From Acetobacterium sp965140355 (lineage in GTDB: Bacteria > Bacillota > Clostridia > Eubacteriales > Eubacteriaceae): a stretch of 64,000 nt of DNA. Where the stretch lies: the NCBI GenBank assembly GCA_965140355.1, contig OZ223195.1, positions 248,001-312,000 of the forward strand, read 5' to 3'. A program made the translations under genes and the position numbers. Each line of letters opens with the position of its first letter. Position 1 is the first letter of the stretch. This document shows, piece after piece, positions 1 through 8,296 of the stretch. The notes beneath the pieces were generated by a model that worked only from the letters and a program-made list of their open reading frames with translations, did not search any database and had not been told where the DNA came from.

Positions 1-1524
1 GGGATGACCAGTAATAAAATATGGTAAAACAAATTGTTTTTTACCTAAACGTTCATTTGTTTGTTTAAAATTACGCTCAAACGTTTCATAAACTTTAAAC
101 GACGGTTTTCCCATATAATGCAATACATTTTCAGACACATGTTCCGGTGCAACTCGTAGTTGGCCGCTGATATGATATTCAACTAATTCTTTGAGAAAAG
201 TCTTATCCTTATCTAAAAGCAAATAGTCATAGCGGATTCCAGATCGGATAAAAACTTTTTTGATACCAGGGAGTTTTCGGACTGCCCGGAGCATCTCCAA
301 ATAAGGTTTATGGTCGGCATCAATGTTTTTGCAGGCTTCTGGGGATAAACACTCTCTGTTTTTGCAATATCCTCGCGTTTCTTGTTGCTTACAGGCAAGA
401 TGGCTGAAGTTAGCCGTTGGACCGCCAATATCATGAATATATCCTTTGAAATCCGGGTTTTTTGTCATCTGGATAGCTTCCTGGATAATGGAGTCTTTAC
501 TACGAGTCTGGACATATTTACCTTGATGGATTGCCAGCGCGCAAAAAGTACAATTGCCATAGCAGCCGCGGTTGGCAGTAATGCTGAATTTCACTTCTTC
601 CAAACCCGGAACCCCACCAGCTTGTTCATAGCTGGGATGCCAACTATAAGTAAAAGGCAGATTATACAATGCGTCAAATTCTTTTTGAGATAAAGGCATT
701 TGCGGCGGGTTCTGACATAGATAGCGATTTCCCGATTGTTGAAGATAGGAATGACGATCATAGGCGTTGTTGCTCTGGTAGATCAGCGCCGTTGCTTTAG
801 CATAATCAGATTTATCGGCCATTACCGCTTCAACTGAGGGTAAGATAACAGCTCCGTCAAGATTTGGTTCTTTACTGATATACGCAGTTCCATTGATATC
901 CGTTAACTGATCAATCGGGATACCAGCGTTTAAACGTTCGGCAATCTCAATCATCGCCAGCTCACCCATGCCATAAACCAGAAGATCAGCTCTGGAATCA
1001 AAAAGAATCGGTCGACGCACTTTATCCTGCCAGTAATCGTAATGGGCAAAGCGCCGTAAACTGGCTTCAATGCCACCAATAATCAAGGGAATAGCACCAA
1101 ATATTTCACGAATTTTTCCGCAATAAACAATTGTTGCTCGATCGGGTCTTAAACCCGCCTTTCCACCTGGGGCATAAACATCTTCCCGGCGACGTTTTTT
1201 ATTTACGGTGAAATGATTTACCATCGAATCCAAATTACCTGCAGTGACAAGAAATCCCAGACGAGGAGGGCCTAGTTTTTTAAAATCATCATTATTTTGC
1301 CAATTTGGCTGGGCAATAACTCCAACCGTATAACCTTTTGATTGAAGCACTCGACCAATAATAGCGGTGCCAAAAGAAGGATGATCAACATAGGCATCCC
1401 CGGTTACAAGAATGAAATCGCATTGATCGATTCCCAAATTTTTCATTTCATCGATTGACATTGGCAAAAAACGATGATTTTGATCACGGCATTTGCTATC
1501 CTGATTGGTTATTGATTTCTTCAT
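1..1524 (-). CDS. YgiQ family radical SAM protein (C-terminus beyond window)
   Basis: The reading frame is open from an ATG at 1524 through the left edge of the window, giving 508 codons without the C-terminus. Family members usually have 600-740 residues. It shows the YgiQ N-terminal region (start MKKSITNQDSKCRDQNHRFL), a GGIEASLRRFAHYDYW segment, and a radical SAM cluster motif CxxxCxxC in GCYGNCTFCALAIHQGK that would bind a 4Fe-4S cluster and SAM. The family (formerly UPF0313) is widespread and its reaction is unknown. An AAGGG ribosome site sits about 9 bases before the ATG. It lies 32 bases downstream of cobS and may be co-transcribed. The family call is strong; the substrate cannot be inferred. 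Confidence 0.9.
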   Translation of the reverse strand, partial: MKKSITNQDSKCRDQNHRFLPMSIDEMKNLGIDQCDFILVTGDAYVDHPSFGTAIIGRVLQSKGYTVGVIAQPNWQNNDDFKKLGPPRLGFLVTAGNLDSMVNHFTVNKKRRREDVYAPGGKAGLRPDRATIVYCGKIREIFGAIPLIIGGIEASLRRFAHYDYWQDKVRRPILFDSRADLLVYGMGELAMIEIAERLNAGIPIDQLTDINGTAYISKEPNLDGAVILPSVEAVMADKSDYAKATALIYQSNNAYDRHSYLQQSGNRYLCQNPPQMPLSQKEFDALYNLPFTYSWHPSYEQAGGVPGLEEVKFSITANRGCYGNCTFCALAIHQGKYVQTRSKDSIIQEAIQMTKNPDFKGYIHDIGGPTANFSHLACKQQETRGYCKNRECLSPEACKNIDADHKPYLEMLRAVRKLPGIKKVFIRSGIRYDYLLLDKDKTFLKELVEYHISGQLRVAPEHVSENVLHYMGKPSFKVYETFERNFKQTNERLGKKQFVLPYFITGHP

Positions 1525-1556
1525 TCATACCCTTTCTTAAAATAATTCAACACTTT

Positions 1557-2330
1557 TTACAACAATCCTTTAAAAAGTTTAAAATAGATTGGGAAATTGA
1601 TAAGAATTACACTGAAAACAACCATAAAAAAGGTTTGATTGAGTTCGATCGTCATGCCAATTGTATCGCCAGTCATTCCCCCGATTTTATGTTGCAGATT
1701 TTTCATTAAGAGCAGTGCCGGAAGCAAACAGATAACCGCTGTGATCAGTCCCGGCAAGCCAAGAATAATGGTTGCAAAAACGAACAACAATACGATATAG
1801 ATGATGAAATGATGTAGTTTTGTCATTTCAACAAATCGTTTTCCCAATCCGCCGCCGCCTGGCGCATAGGTAGAAAAACAGGTTGACATTATTGCTGCGA
1901 CCCTGCCAAATAAGGGAACCACCAGGAGAACAGCACTATGTTCCGGTAATATGATGGTATAACACATCCAATTGGTCAAAATAAGCAAAATCAGACCAAT
2001 GGCGCCAAAAGCGCCCAAGCGGCTGTCTTTCATAATTTCCATCATTTTTTTTTGATCTCTGGCACTAAACAGGGCATCGGTGGTGTCGGCAAAGCCGTCA
2101 AGATGTAATCCTCCGGTTAACCAGATATAAGCAATTACCATCAATAGCGCCTGCAGCGAGACAAAATGGATTAACGATAATACGATTGCAACACCGTATA
2201 AGATCAATCCAATAAAGAGCCCGACTACGGGGATTAAAATCATACTGTCATAAAACTCTTCATTGGTTACGTCACTTAACTTAATCGGTATCCGTGTAAA
2301 AAAAGAAATTGCTATTAATAATTTTCGCAT
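1557..2330 (-). CDS. cobS: Adenosylcobinamide-GDP ribazoletransferase (cobalamin synthase)
   Basis: This integral membrane enzyme joins adenosylcobinamide-GDP to alpha-ribazole (or its phosphate) in the last steps of cobalamin assembly. The 257-residue protein has the family signature GGLHLDGFADTTDALFSARD followed by DSRLGAFG, and hydrophobic segments throughout. The start is placed at 2330 rather than the upstream in-frame 2342 because GGAG lies 6 bases before this ATG and overlaps the upstream codons. No other cob genes flank it: ptsH is upstream and a YgiQ-type gene downstream. A corrinoid-dependent acetogen needs B12, which fits, but that is context only. Confidence 0.93.
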   Translation of the reverse strand: MRKLLIAISFFTRIPIKLSDVTNEEFYDSMILIPVVGLFIGLILYGVAIVLSLIHFVSLQALLMVIAYIWLTGGLHLDGFADTTDALFSARDQKKMMEIMKDSRLGAFGAIGLILLILTNWMCYTIILPEHSAVLLVVPLFGRVAAIMSTCFSTYAPGGGGLGKRFVEMTKLHHFIIYIVLLFVFATIILGLPGLITAVICLLPALLLMKNLQHKIGGMTGDTIGMTIELNQTFFMVVFSVILINFPIYFKLFKGLL

Positions 2331-2374
2331 GCTGTTCTCCATATATCATAATATAATGCATTACAAGTTATTCA

Positions 2375-2406
2375 GAAAAAAGAAAAGCATGAATTTGCAT
2401 TCATAC
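2375..2406 (-). terminator. Rho-independent terminator of ptsH
   Basis: Read on the minus strand, an 8-bp stem GTATGAAT/ATTCATGC (one G-T pair) with a 4-base GCAA loop is followed by TTTTCTTTTTT. It lies between the ptsH stop and cobS and would end ptsH transcription. Confidence 0.7.
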
Positions 2407-2465
2407 TTATGTTCTTAACTGTTTTCTGAATTTATGTTTTCAAAATTCAAATGTTTAGTATAAAC

Positions 2466-2741
2466 TTAAACTTCATCGACAAAATCAAAACGATTTTCAA
2501 TTAATAGTTTTAATTGTTCTACCGCTCTTTTTTCATCATCGCCAGTTGCTTCAATTTGTATTTCATCGCCTTTTTGAACTGCCAAAATCATAACACCCAT
2601 AATGCTTTTGGCATTAACTCGAGTTGCTTCTTTTTTGATATAGATTTCACTTTTGAAATCATTGGCTCGTTGAACAAAAAGAGAGGCTGGTTTTGCATGG
2701 AGTCCGGCCTTATTATTAACGATTACTTTATCAACTATCAC
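2466..2741 (-). CDS. ptsH: Phosphocarrier protein HPr
   Basis: HPr passes phosphate from Enzyme I to sugar-specific EII proteins of the phosphotransferase system. In Firmicutes it also signals carbon status when phosphorylated on a serine by HPr kinase. The 91-residue protein has catalytic His15 in KAGLHAKPAS and regulatory Ser46 in NAKSIMGVM, so it is a true HPr and not Crh, which lacks His15. It starts at a GTG with a GGGGTGG ribosome site. It stands alone, without ptsI, between its own promoter and terminator. Solitary HPr in an acetogen may serve regulation as much as sugar uptake (inference). Confidence 0.95.
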   Translation of the reverse strand: MIVDKVIVNNKAGLHAKPASLFVQRANDFKSEIYIKKEATRVNAKSIMGVMILAVQKGDEIQIEATGDDEKRAVEQLKLLIENRFDFVDEV

Positions 2742-2781
2742 AATAATCCACCCCTTTACTATAAAATTCCCCTATGATATT

Positions 2782-2810
2782 ATTATAACCGTAGAATGCT
2801 ATTTTAGCAA
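2782..2810 (-). promoter_or_regulatory. Sigma-A promoter of ptsH
   Basis: On the minus strand TTGCTA (-35, 2805-2810), a 17-base spacer and a perfect TATAAT (-10, 2782-2787) lie about 40 bases before the ptsH start. Confidence 0.7.
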
Positions 2811-2847
2811 GCAACAGACATTATTTCTTTTTTTGGTTGTTTTTTGG

Positions 2848-2876
2848 TTGTAAAATATAATCTTAAGTTTTATAAT
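2848..2876 (+). promoter_or_regulatory. Sigma-A promoter of the DUF1858 gene
   Basis: TTGTAA (2848-2853), a 17-base spacer and TATAAT (2871-2876) lie 45 bases before the ATG at 2922. It is divergent from the ptsH promoter. Confidence 0.75.
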
Positions 2877-2921
2877 GTATGATATCTAAAGAGAGACTAA
2901 CACTTTGTGGAGGTGATAAAA

Positions 2922-3137
2922 ATGAAAGTAACAAAAGATATGGGCATATTAGATGCTGTTAATGCATATCCGGATTCAGTCAACGTATTTCAAGCGTATG
3001 GCATGCATTGTTTTGGCTGTATGGCGGCACGGTTTGAAAGTATTGAAGCAGGTGCAATTGCGCATGGTATCGATGTTGATGCGTTAATAAAATCAATAAA
3101 TGATGCGTTAGACGTAGTTGATTTAACTAAAAACTAA
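2922..3137 (+). CDS. DUF1858 domain protein (redox disulfide type)
   Basis: This small cytoplasmic protein of 71 residues starts MKVTKDMGILDAVNAYP and carries a CFGC cysteine pair in YGMHCFGCMAARFESIE. That is the hallmark of the DUF1858 / hybrid-cluster-protein-associated disulfide domain. Its role is unknown; the cysteine pair suggests a redox or metal function. The ATG at 2922 is preferred over GTG at 2907, because the GTG overlaps the GGAGGTGA ribosome site. It is monocistronic, with its own promoter and a strong terminator. Confidence 0.85.
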   Translation: MKVTKDMGILDAVNAYPDSVNVFQAYGMHCFGCMAARFESIEAGAIAHGIDVDALIKSINDALDVVDLTKN

Positions 3138-3150
3138 GTTAGTTTTGCTT

Positions 3151-3190
3151 AAGCAACGTATTTATATTTAATAAATACGTTGCTTTTTTA
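3151..3190 (+). terminator. Strong rho-independent terminator
   Basis: A perfect 15-bp stem (3151-3165 with 3171-3185), a 5-base loop and a T-run end the DUF1858 transcript just before the lysine-operon promoter. Confidence 0.92.
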
Positions 3191-3203
3191 TTTTTAAAAC
3201 TAC

Positions 3204-3232
3204 TTGAAATTAGTAATGATAATTGTTACAAT
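3204..3232 (+). promoter_or_regulatory. Sigma-A promoter of the lysine operon
   Basis: TTGAAA (3204-3209), a 17-base spacer and TACAAT (3227-3232) are placed so that transcription would start just before the riboswitch P1 helix. Confidence 0.75.
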
Positions 3233-3251
3233 AATCGAATACAATAATTAT

Positions 3252-3413
3252 GATAGAGGTGCGGGCTTTATAATTAACAACGAAGACCATGGCAAATGGG
3301 ATGATACGTTGCGAAAGGAAAGTTTGCCGAAGGATGATGTTTCGCCACCATTTTCCTGGGCTTGCTGTTAAGAACAGTAAGACTGTCATCACAATCGTGA
3401 TGGGGTGCTATCT
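3252..3413 (+). ncRNA. Lysine riboswitch (L box)
   Basis: The leader contains the conserved L-box landmarks in order: AGAGGTGC, then GAAAG and TTTGCCGAAGGATG, a CTGGGCTTGCTGTTAAG stretch, GACTGTCATCACAATCGTGATGGGG and the closing GCTATCT. GATAG at 3252 pairs with CTATC at 3408-3412 to close P1. The RNA binds lysine in nascent transcripts and is expected to switch the downstream terminator. It lies directly before asd-dapA-dapB-lysC, the expected target. Confidence 0.95.
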
Positions 3414-3453
3414 AAAACCCAATGGATTCTCAAATTGAGTTTTCTTGATTTTT

Positions 3454-3480
3454 AGCTGGTACTTGATACTGGCTTTTTTT
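3454..3480 (+). terminator. Riboswitch-controlled terminator
   Basis: AGCTGGTA pairs with TACTGGCT (8 bp, two G-T pairs) around a 5-base loop, followed by seven T. It lies 40 bases after the lysine aptamer and 30 bases before asd, the usual position of an L-box expression platform that stops transcription when lysine is abundant. Confidence 0.85.
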
Positions 3481-3509
3481 ATAGGTAATTTTAAATTTTT
3501 GGAGGTATT

Positions 3510-4508
3510 ATGAAATCTTATAATGTTGCAGTTGTTGGAGCCACCGGCATGGTTGGACAAAAAATGCTTCAGGTTCTGGCCGAACTTGAATTTCCGGTTA
3601 ATAACCTGTATCCCATGGCATCAAAACGTTCTGCCGGAAAAGAAATTGTATTTAATGGAAAACCTTATGTTGTTCAAGAATTATGTGATGAAGCGTTTGA
3701 CCAGGAGATTGATATTGCCTTGTTTTCAGCCGGGGGTGATACGAGCGCTCGGTTCTCACCAGTTGCCGCGTCAAAAGGTGTCATCGTGATCGACAACAGC
3801 AGTGCTTTTAGAATGGACCCAAGCGTTCCTTTGGTGGTTCCGGAAGTAAATCCGGAAGATTTGGACTGGCACAAGAATATCATCGCCAATCCTAATTGTT
3901 CGACCATTCAAGCCGTTGTGGCATTAAAACCGTTGTATGATGCCTTTGGCATCAATCGGATTGTATATTCCACCTACCAGGCTGTTTCCGGTTCGGGAGT
4001 GAAAGGTTATTCCGATCTGGAAAATGGAATTAAAGGTGAAGAGAATGCCTTTTATCCCCATCCGATTGCATACAACTGCTTACCGCATATAGATTCGTTT
4101 TTAGATAATGGCTATACCAAAGAAGAAATGAAGATGGTGAATGAAACACAAAAAATTCTGCACGACGACAGCTTGCGCATTACCGCTACCACGGTTCGTG
4201 TACCAGTCTTTTACAGCCATAGTGAAAGTATCAATGTCGAGACAAAAAAAGCTTTTGAATTGGATGCTGTACGCCAGCTATTTACGCAAGCCCCGGGAAT
4301 CATTCTTCAGGATGACCCCACCAATGATCTCTACCCGTTAGCTCGGGTTGCTGAAAATACCGATGAAGTTTATGTTGGTCGTGTCCGCCGCGATTTTAGT
4401 GTTGATAATGGCTTGAATCTTTGGGTAGTTGCTGACAATATTCGCAAAGGCGCTGCATCAAATGCGGTTCAAATCGCCTTCGAATTGGTTAACCGGGGAT
4501 TGATTTAG
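3510..4508 (+). CDS. asd: Aspartate-semialdehyde dehydrogenase
   Basis: The enzyme reduces aspartyl-4-phosphate to aspartate-4-semialdehyde with NADPH, the branch step to lysine, threonine and methionine. The 332-residue protein has the nucleotide-binding GATGMVGQKML near the start, the catalytic Cys130 in NPNCSTIQ, and the GSGVKGYSDLE region typical of the Gram-positive type. GGAGG lies 5 bases before the ATG. It is the first gene of the riboswitch-controlled operon. Confidence 0.96.
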   Translation: MKSYNVAVVGATGMVGQKMLQVLAELEFPVNNLYPMASKRSAGKEIVFNGKPYVVQELCDEAFDQEIDIALFSAGGDTSARFSPVAASKGVIVIDNSSAFRMDPSVPLVVPEVNPEDLDWHKNIIANPNCSTIQAVVALKPLYDAFGINRIVYSTYQAVSGSGVKGYSDLENGIKGEENAFYPHPIAYNCLPHIDSFLDNGYTKEEMKMVNETQKILHDDSLRITATTVRVPVFYSHSESINVETKKAFELDAVRQLFTQAPGIILQDDPTNDLYPLARVAENTDEVYVGRVRRDFSVDNGLNLWVVADNIRKGAASNAVQIAFELVNRGLI

Positions 4509-4593
4509 TACACCGAATAAGCATCGTTAGTCTTAAATGAACAATAAATTGATTCAGGACCAAAAATGATTGAGCATTTGGCTCTATAACAAC

Positions 4594-4618
4594 CGACAGA
4601 TTAACAATTAGTCTGTCG
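4594..4618 (+). terminator. Terminator-like inverted repeat between asd and dapA
   Basis: CGACAGATTA (4594-4603) pairs with TAGTCTGTCG (4609-4618) through 10 bp including one G-T pair. It is followed by TATTTTATAAAA, only a weak U-tract. It may attenuate or process the transcript in the 145-base asd-dapA gap. Confidence 0.4.
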
Positions 4619-4653
4619 TATTTTATAAAAGAACGAAATCAAAGGAGATTGAA

Positions 4654-5532
4654 ATGAGTATTTTTACAGGAAGCTGTGTTGCACTGGTTACCCCATTTAA
4701 AAATGGTCACGTTGATTACGAACGTTTTCATCAACTGATCGACTGGCACATCGAAAAGAAAACTGATGCGATCTTAATTGCCGGAACCACCGGCGAAACC
4801 TCAACTCTCACCGATGCTGAACATTTAGCGCTACTTCGTGATGCGGGAAAATATATTAATGGCCGGGTGCCATATGTTGCCGGTACCGGCAGTAACGATA
4901 CCGCTTATTCCATTATGCTGTCAAAAAAAGCGGAAGAAGCAGGCGCCGATGCAGCGCTGATCATCAATCCTTATTATAATAAATCAACCCAACGAGGTAT
5001 TATTGCTCATATATCTGCGATTGCTGAGGCGATCACGATTCCCGTTATTATTTATAATGTTCCTAGCCGTACCGGCATGAATATCACGGTTAACACGATT
5101 AAAGAACTGAGCAAAATCCCTAATGTGGCAGCGGTCAAAGAAGCTAGCGGCGACATTAGTCAAGTGACGGAAATTGCCCGGGTTTGCGGCGGTGATATTG
5201 ATATTTACAGTGGTAATGATGATCAGGTGCTTCCGATTCTGTCAGTTGGAGGCAAAGGCGTCATCTCAGTGTCGGCTAACATCATTCCCGAAGACATGCA
5301 CGATCTAGTTGCCAGCTTTATGGCCGGAGATTTGAAAAAAGCCCAGGAACTTCAATTTAAAACAAATCTAATCAATCTGGCCATGTTTTATGAAACTAAC
5401 CCGATTCCAATTAAAACGGCAATGGGATTGATGGGCTTAGATAGTGGTGAAATGCGTCTTCCACTGATTGAAATGGAAGATGCTAATAAAGAAAAACTGG
5501 TTGCTGATTTAAAAACATACGGTTTATTGTAG
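4654..5532 (+). CDS. dapA: 4-hydroxy-tetrahydrodipicolinate synthase
   Basis: It condenses pyruvate with aspartate semialdehyde, the first committed step to lysine and diaminopimelate. The 292-residue TIM-barrel protein shows GTTGETSTL (substrate-binding Thr45/Thr46), Tyr134 in IIYNVPSRTG and the Schiff-base Lys162 in AAVKEASGD. An AAAGGAG ribosome site precedes the ATG. It is second in the lysine operon and 10 bases before dapB. Confidence 0.97.
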   Translation: MSIFTGSCVALVTPFKNGHVDYERFHQLIDWHIEKKTDAILIAGTTGETSTLTDAEHLALLRDAGKYINGRVPYVAGTGSNDTAYSIMLSKKAEEAGADAALIINPYYNKSTQRGIIAHISAIAEAITIPVIIYNVPSRTGMNITVNTIKELSKIPNVAAVKEASGDISQVTEIARVCGGDIDIYSGNDDQVLPILSVGGKGVISVSANIIPEDMHDLVASFMAGDLKKAQELQFKTNLINLAMFYETNPIPIKTAMGLMGLDSGEMRLPLIEMEDANKEKLVADLKTYGLL

Positions 5533-5542
5533 GAGGTCGGTA

Positions 5543-6298
5543 ATGATAAATATTTTACTTAGCGGCGTTTCTGGTGCCATGGGAACGACTCTCCAACAGA
5601 TCATTGCCGCTAATCCGGACACTCAGGTGGTAGCCGGGTTTGATCACCAGGAAATCACGAATCTCCCCTTTCCGGTTTATAGCGATCTAAAAAATTGTAA
5701 TGAGATGGTGGATGTAATCATTGATTTTTCTCATTTTACGGCATTTAACGGTATTTTTAGTTTTGCGCGAAGCAAAAAAATTCCGATTGTCATTGCAACC
5801 ACTGGCTTGTCTGATGATAATCTGGTGACAATTAAAGAAGGGGCCAAAGAGTTCCCTGTTTTTAAAACAGCTAACCTGTCGCTTGGAATCAATTTAATTG
5901 CTAAAATGCTTAAAGAAATGGTCGGCAAGCTGGAGAGTGGTTTCGATATCGAAATTATTGAAAAGCACCATAATAAAAAGCTCGATGCCCCTAGTGGCAC
6001 TGCCTTACTTTTAGCTGATGCCATTAATGATGGATTAGAAACAAAAAAAGATTATAGTTATGGTCGCTATGGCCGCGATGCTAAACGGAGCGAAAATGAA
6101 TTGGGCATCCATGCCATTCGTGGGGGCACCATTCCCGGCGAACATTCGGTAATTTTTGCCGGCAATGACGAAATTATTGAGGTCAACCACATGGCTTTAT
6201 CAAAAAAAGTGTTTGCCGAAGGCGCCGTTCGCGCCGCCCAATACCTGGTCGGCAAAGAAGCTGGTCTCTACGACATGTCGATGGTCGTTAACGATTAA
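5543..6298 (+). CDS. dapB: 4-hydroxy-tetrahydrodipicolinate reductase
   Basis: It reduces the DapA product to tetrahydrodipicolinate with NAD(P)H. The 251-residue protein begins with the dinucleotide-binding GVSGAMG and carries the family signature EIIEKHHNKKLDAPSGTA, including the catalytic histidine-lysine region. The C-terminus GLYDMSMVVND is normal for the family, so the TAA at 6296 is the true end even though the frame stays open behind it. Confidence 0.97.
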   Translation: MINILLSGVSGAMGTTLQQIIAANPDTQVVAGFDHQEITNLPFPVYSDLKNCNEMVDVIIDFSHFTAFNGIFSFARSKKIPIVIATTGLSDDNLVTIKEGAKEFPVFKTANLSLGINLIAKMLKEMVGKLESGFDIEIIEKHHNKKLDAPSGTALLLADAINDGLETKKDYSYGRYGRDAKRSENELGIHAIRGGTIPGEHSVIFAGNDEIIEVNHMALSKKVFAEGAVRAAQYLVGKEAGLYDMSMVVND

Positions 6299-6478
6299 GT
6301 GATTGCTGATGATGAGGGCGGCGTTTATCACCATCCTGCCGATATGCGCGAAATTTCTATATACAATTTAATTAAACAAAAAAAGTATCGACAATTGTTA
6401 TCTCTCCCCTATTACTCTACTTTAGAAAGGATCAATAAACAGTCGTTTTATCAAGCTGCTACTGATTTTAAAGGTTAA
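6299..6478 (+). CDS. Possible 59-residue small ORF between dapB and lysC
   Basis: The codons after the dapB stop stay open in the same frame from a GTG at 6299 to TAA at 6476-6478, three bases before lysC. An internal ATG lies at 6344. The predicted peptide is rich in charged and aromatic residues (for example QKKYRQLLSLPYYSTLERIN) and resembles no family I know. No clear ribosome site precedes it, though coupling to the dapB stop is possible. It could be a real small gene, a relic of a gene tail, or chance. Confidence 0.3.
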   Translation: MIADDEGGVYHHPADMREISIYNLIKQKKYRQLLSLPYYSTLERINKQSFYQAATDFKG

Positions 6479-6481
6479 TCC

Positions 6482-7687
6482 ATGAATATTGTTGTCCAAA
6501 AATATGGCGGAACTTCAGTGGGGTCCGTCGAACGGATACAAAACGTTGCAAAACGAATTATTGAAAAGAAAAAAAATAATCACCAGATCGTGGTTGTCGT
6601 ATCCGCGATGGGAAAAACTACCGATGACCTGGTGAAACTTGCCTATGCTATTAACCCTTCTCCCTCAAAACGGGAAATGGATCGGCTGTTATCGACTGGT
6701 GAGCAGATTTCCATTTCGCTGTTGTCGATGGCACTGCAGTCAATGGGACATGACGCCATTTCTTTTACTGGCCCACAGATTGGGATTCGAACCAGCGGAC
6801 TTCATACAAAATCCCGAATCGAAGGTATTGACACTACCAAAATTTTGGACTCTTTAAATGAAGATAAAATAGTCATTATTGCTGGTTTTCAGGGTGTTAA
6901 TGACAATGATGATGTAACGACATTGGGGCGTGGTGGATCGGATACTAGTGCTGTAGCACTGGCTTGTGTTCTGGATGCTCCTTGTGAAATTTATACTGAT
7001 GTCGAAGGAATCTATGGTGTCGACCCACGATTGTATCCATCGGCGAAAAAGTTGGATTCGGTCAGCTACGAAGAGATGTTGGAAATGGCTAGTCTTGGTG
7101 CTGGTGTAATGCATCCCCGGGCCATTGAGCTTGGTAGTAAATATGATACCAATATCTGGGTTGCTTCCAGCGAATTTGATGTCCCTGGCACAATTATAAA
7201 AAAAGGAGAAAAAAGCATGGAAGGACAATCCATAACCGGCGTGGCAATTGACAATGATCAAATCATGATCACGATTCGTGATATTCCCTTTGATATGAAT
7301 ATAACAGCAAACTTTTTTTATCAGTTTGCGAATAAAAGTATCAATATCGATATGATTAGTCAAAGTGCTCCAATAGATGGACTCATTAATATTTCATTTA
7401 CGGCACCGTCATCCGATCTTAACGATGCGAATAAAATTTTATCAGCTTTTCAGGAAAAACACCCAAGTATTGGCGTGTTTATCAATGAAAATATTTCTAA
7501 GTTATCTGTTGTTGGTGTTGGTATGCGTAGCCAGTCTGGAGTTGCGGCTAAGTTTTTTCAATTGCTGACTGATAATGATATTCAAATGCTGATGATCACC
7601 ACCTCGGAAATACGAATCAGTTGTATCATCAAGTCCAAAGACAAAGATATTGCTGTCAGTGCAACGGCTGAAGCATTCGAGCTATAG
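6482..7687 (+). CDS. lysC: Aspartate kinase
   Basis: It phosphorylates aspartate, the entry reaction of the aspartate family pathway. The 401-residue monofunctional protein starts with the kinase motif VQKYGGTSVGS, has TLGRGGSDTSAVALA, and carries two ACT domains in the last ~140 residues, where lysine and/or threonine feedback usually acts. AAAGG lies 7 bases before the ATG. Being last in the L-box operon, its transcription should fall with lysine while the ACT domains control activity. Confidence 0.96.
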   Translation: MNIVVQKYGGTSVGSVERIQNVAKRIIEKKKNNHQIVVVVSAMGKTTDDLVKLAYAINPSPSKREMDRLLSTGEQISISLLSMALQSMGHDAISFTGPQIGIRTSGLHTKSRIEGIDTTKILDSLNEDKIVIIAGFQGVNDNDDVTTLGRGGSDTSAVALACVLDAPCEIYTDVEGIYGVDPRLYPSAKKLDSVSYEEMLEMASLGAGVMHPRAIELGSKYDTNIWVASSEFDVPGTIIKKGEKSMEGQSITGVAIDNDQIMITIRDIPFDMNITANFFYQFANKSINIDMISQSAPIDGLINISFTAPSSDLNDANKILSAFQEKHPSIGVFINENISKLSVVGVGMRSQSGVAAKFFQLLTDNDIQMLMITTSEIRISCIIKSKDKDIAVSATAEAFEL

Positions 7688-7717
7688 TTTTTTTGCTTAT
7701 AAACGATGAAGCTAATT

Positions 7718-7766
7718 AAAAAAGCCAGTCAACAAACCGCTTATGGGTTTGCCGACTGGCTGATTT
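7718..7766. terminator. Bidirectional terminator between lysC and comFB gene
   Basis: GCCAGTCAACAAACC (7724-7738) pairs with the repeat ending at 7760 except for two mismatches. The minus-strand reading is followed by TTTTTT and is the stronger direction, serving the ComFB gene. The plus-strand reading has a weaker T-tract and can end the lysine operon. Confidence 0.8.
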
Positions 7767-7785
7767 ATTTAAAAAATCGGTTTGA

Positions 7786-8061
7786 TTATTTTTTTGGTTC
7801 AGGATGCCGTGGATTTTTTGTTACAATCTCAATGGCACGAGTCAATTCACTTGTCAGATCGGCACGATATTGAGTCGTCATTTCTTCAACTTTTGAGAAT
7901 AATAATCCTTCATGGGTAACAAAATATGCGGGTTTAAGCTTATTCAAAGCTATGGCTTTCACATCTTCAATACAGAGTTCGCATCGACATAAATCTGGAT
8001 ACTTTTCAAGCAGGTGGGGTAAAAAAGCATCCACCGTATCCTCCATATAATTTTTTAACAT
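7786..8061 (-). CDS. ComFB-domain (late competence development) protein
   Basis: The 91-residue protein matches the ComFB family: helix-rich, with the cysteine motif CRCELCIEDVKAIALNKLKPAY that in Bacillus-type members binds zinc. Cyanobacterial ComFB-like proteins have been reported as cyclic-dinucleotide receptors. Given the many GGDEF enzymes in this window, a c-di-nucleotide role is conceivable but is inference. GGAGG lies 6 bases before the ATG. It is monocistronic, with its own downstream terminator. Confidence 0.8.
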   Translation of the reverse strand: MLKNYMEDTVDAFLPHLLEKYPDLCRCELCIEDVKAIALNKLKPAYFVTHEGLLFSKVEEMTTQYRADLTSELTRAIEIVTKNPRHPEPKK

Positions 8062-8296
8062 CTCTTTCCTCCAAAGCTTTTCATTAGCAGACTTAAGATT
8101 TTTAATTTAGTCAACTGATTTTTGTGATACATTTTTATTATACTATTAAAGTAACCTTATTTCAACCGTTTTCAATTTCAGATTGACTTTTTTATCTTTT
8201 TACATGGGATTTAATTTTAGTTCAGGTTAGTGATTGCTATAGAAAATATTAACATCACTTTTAAATGCAAAATTATTTTGAGAAAGCATCATTAAA

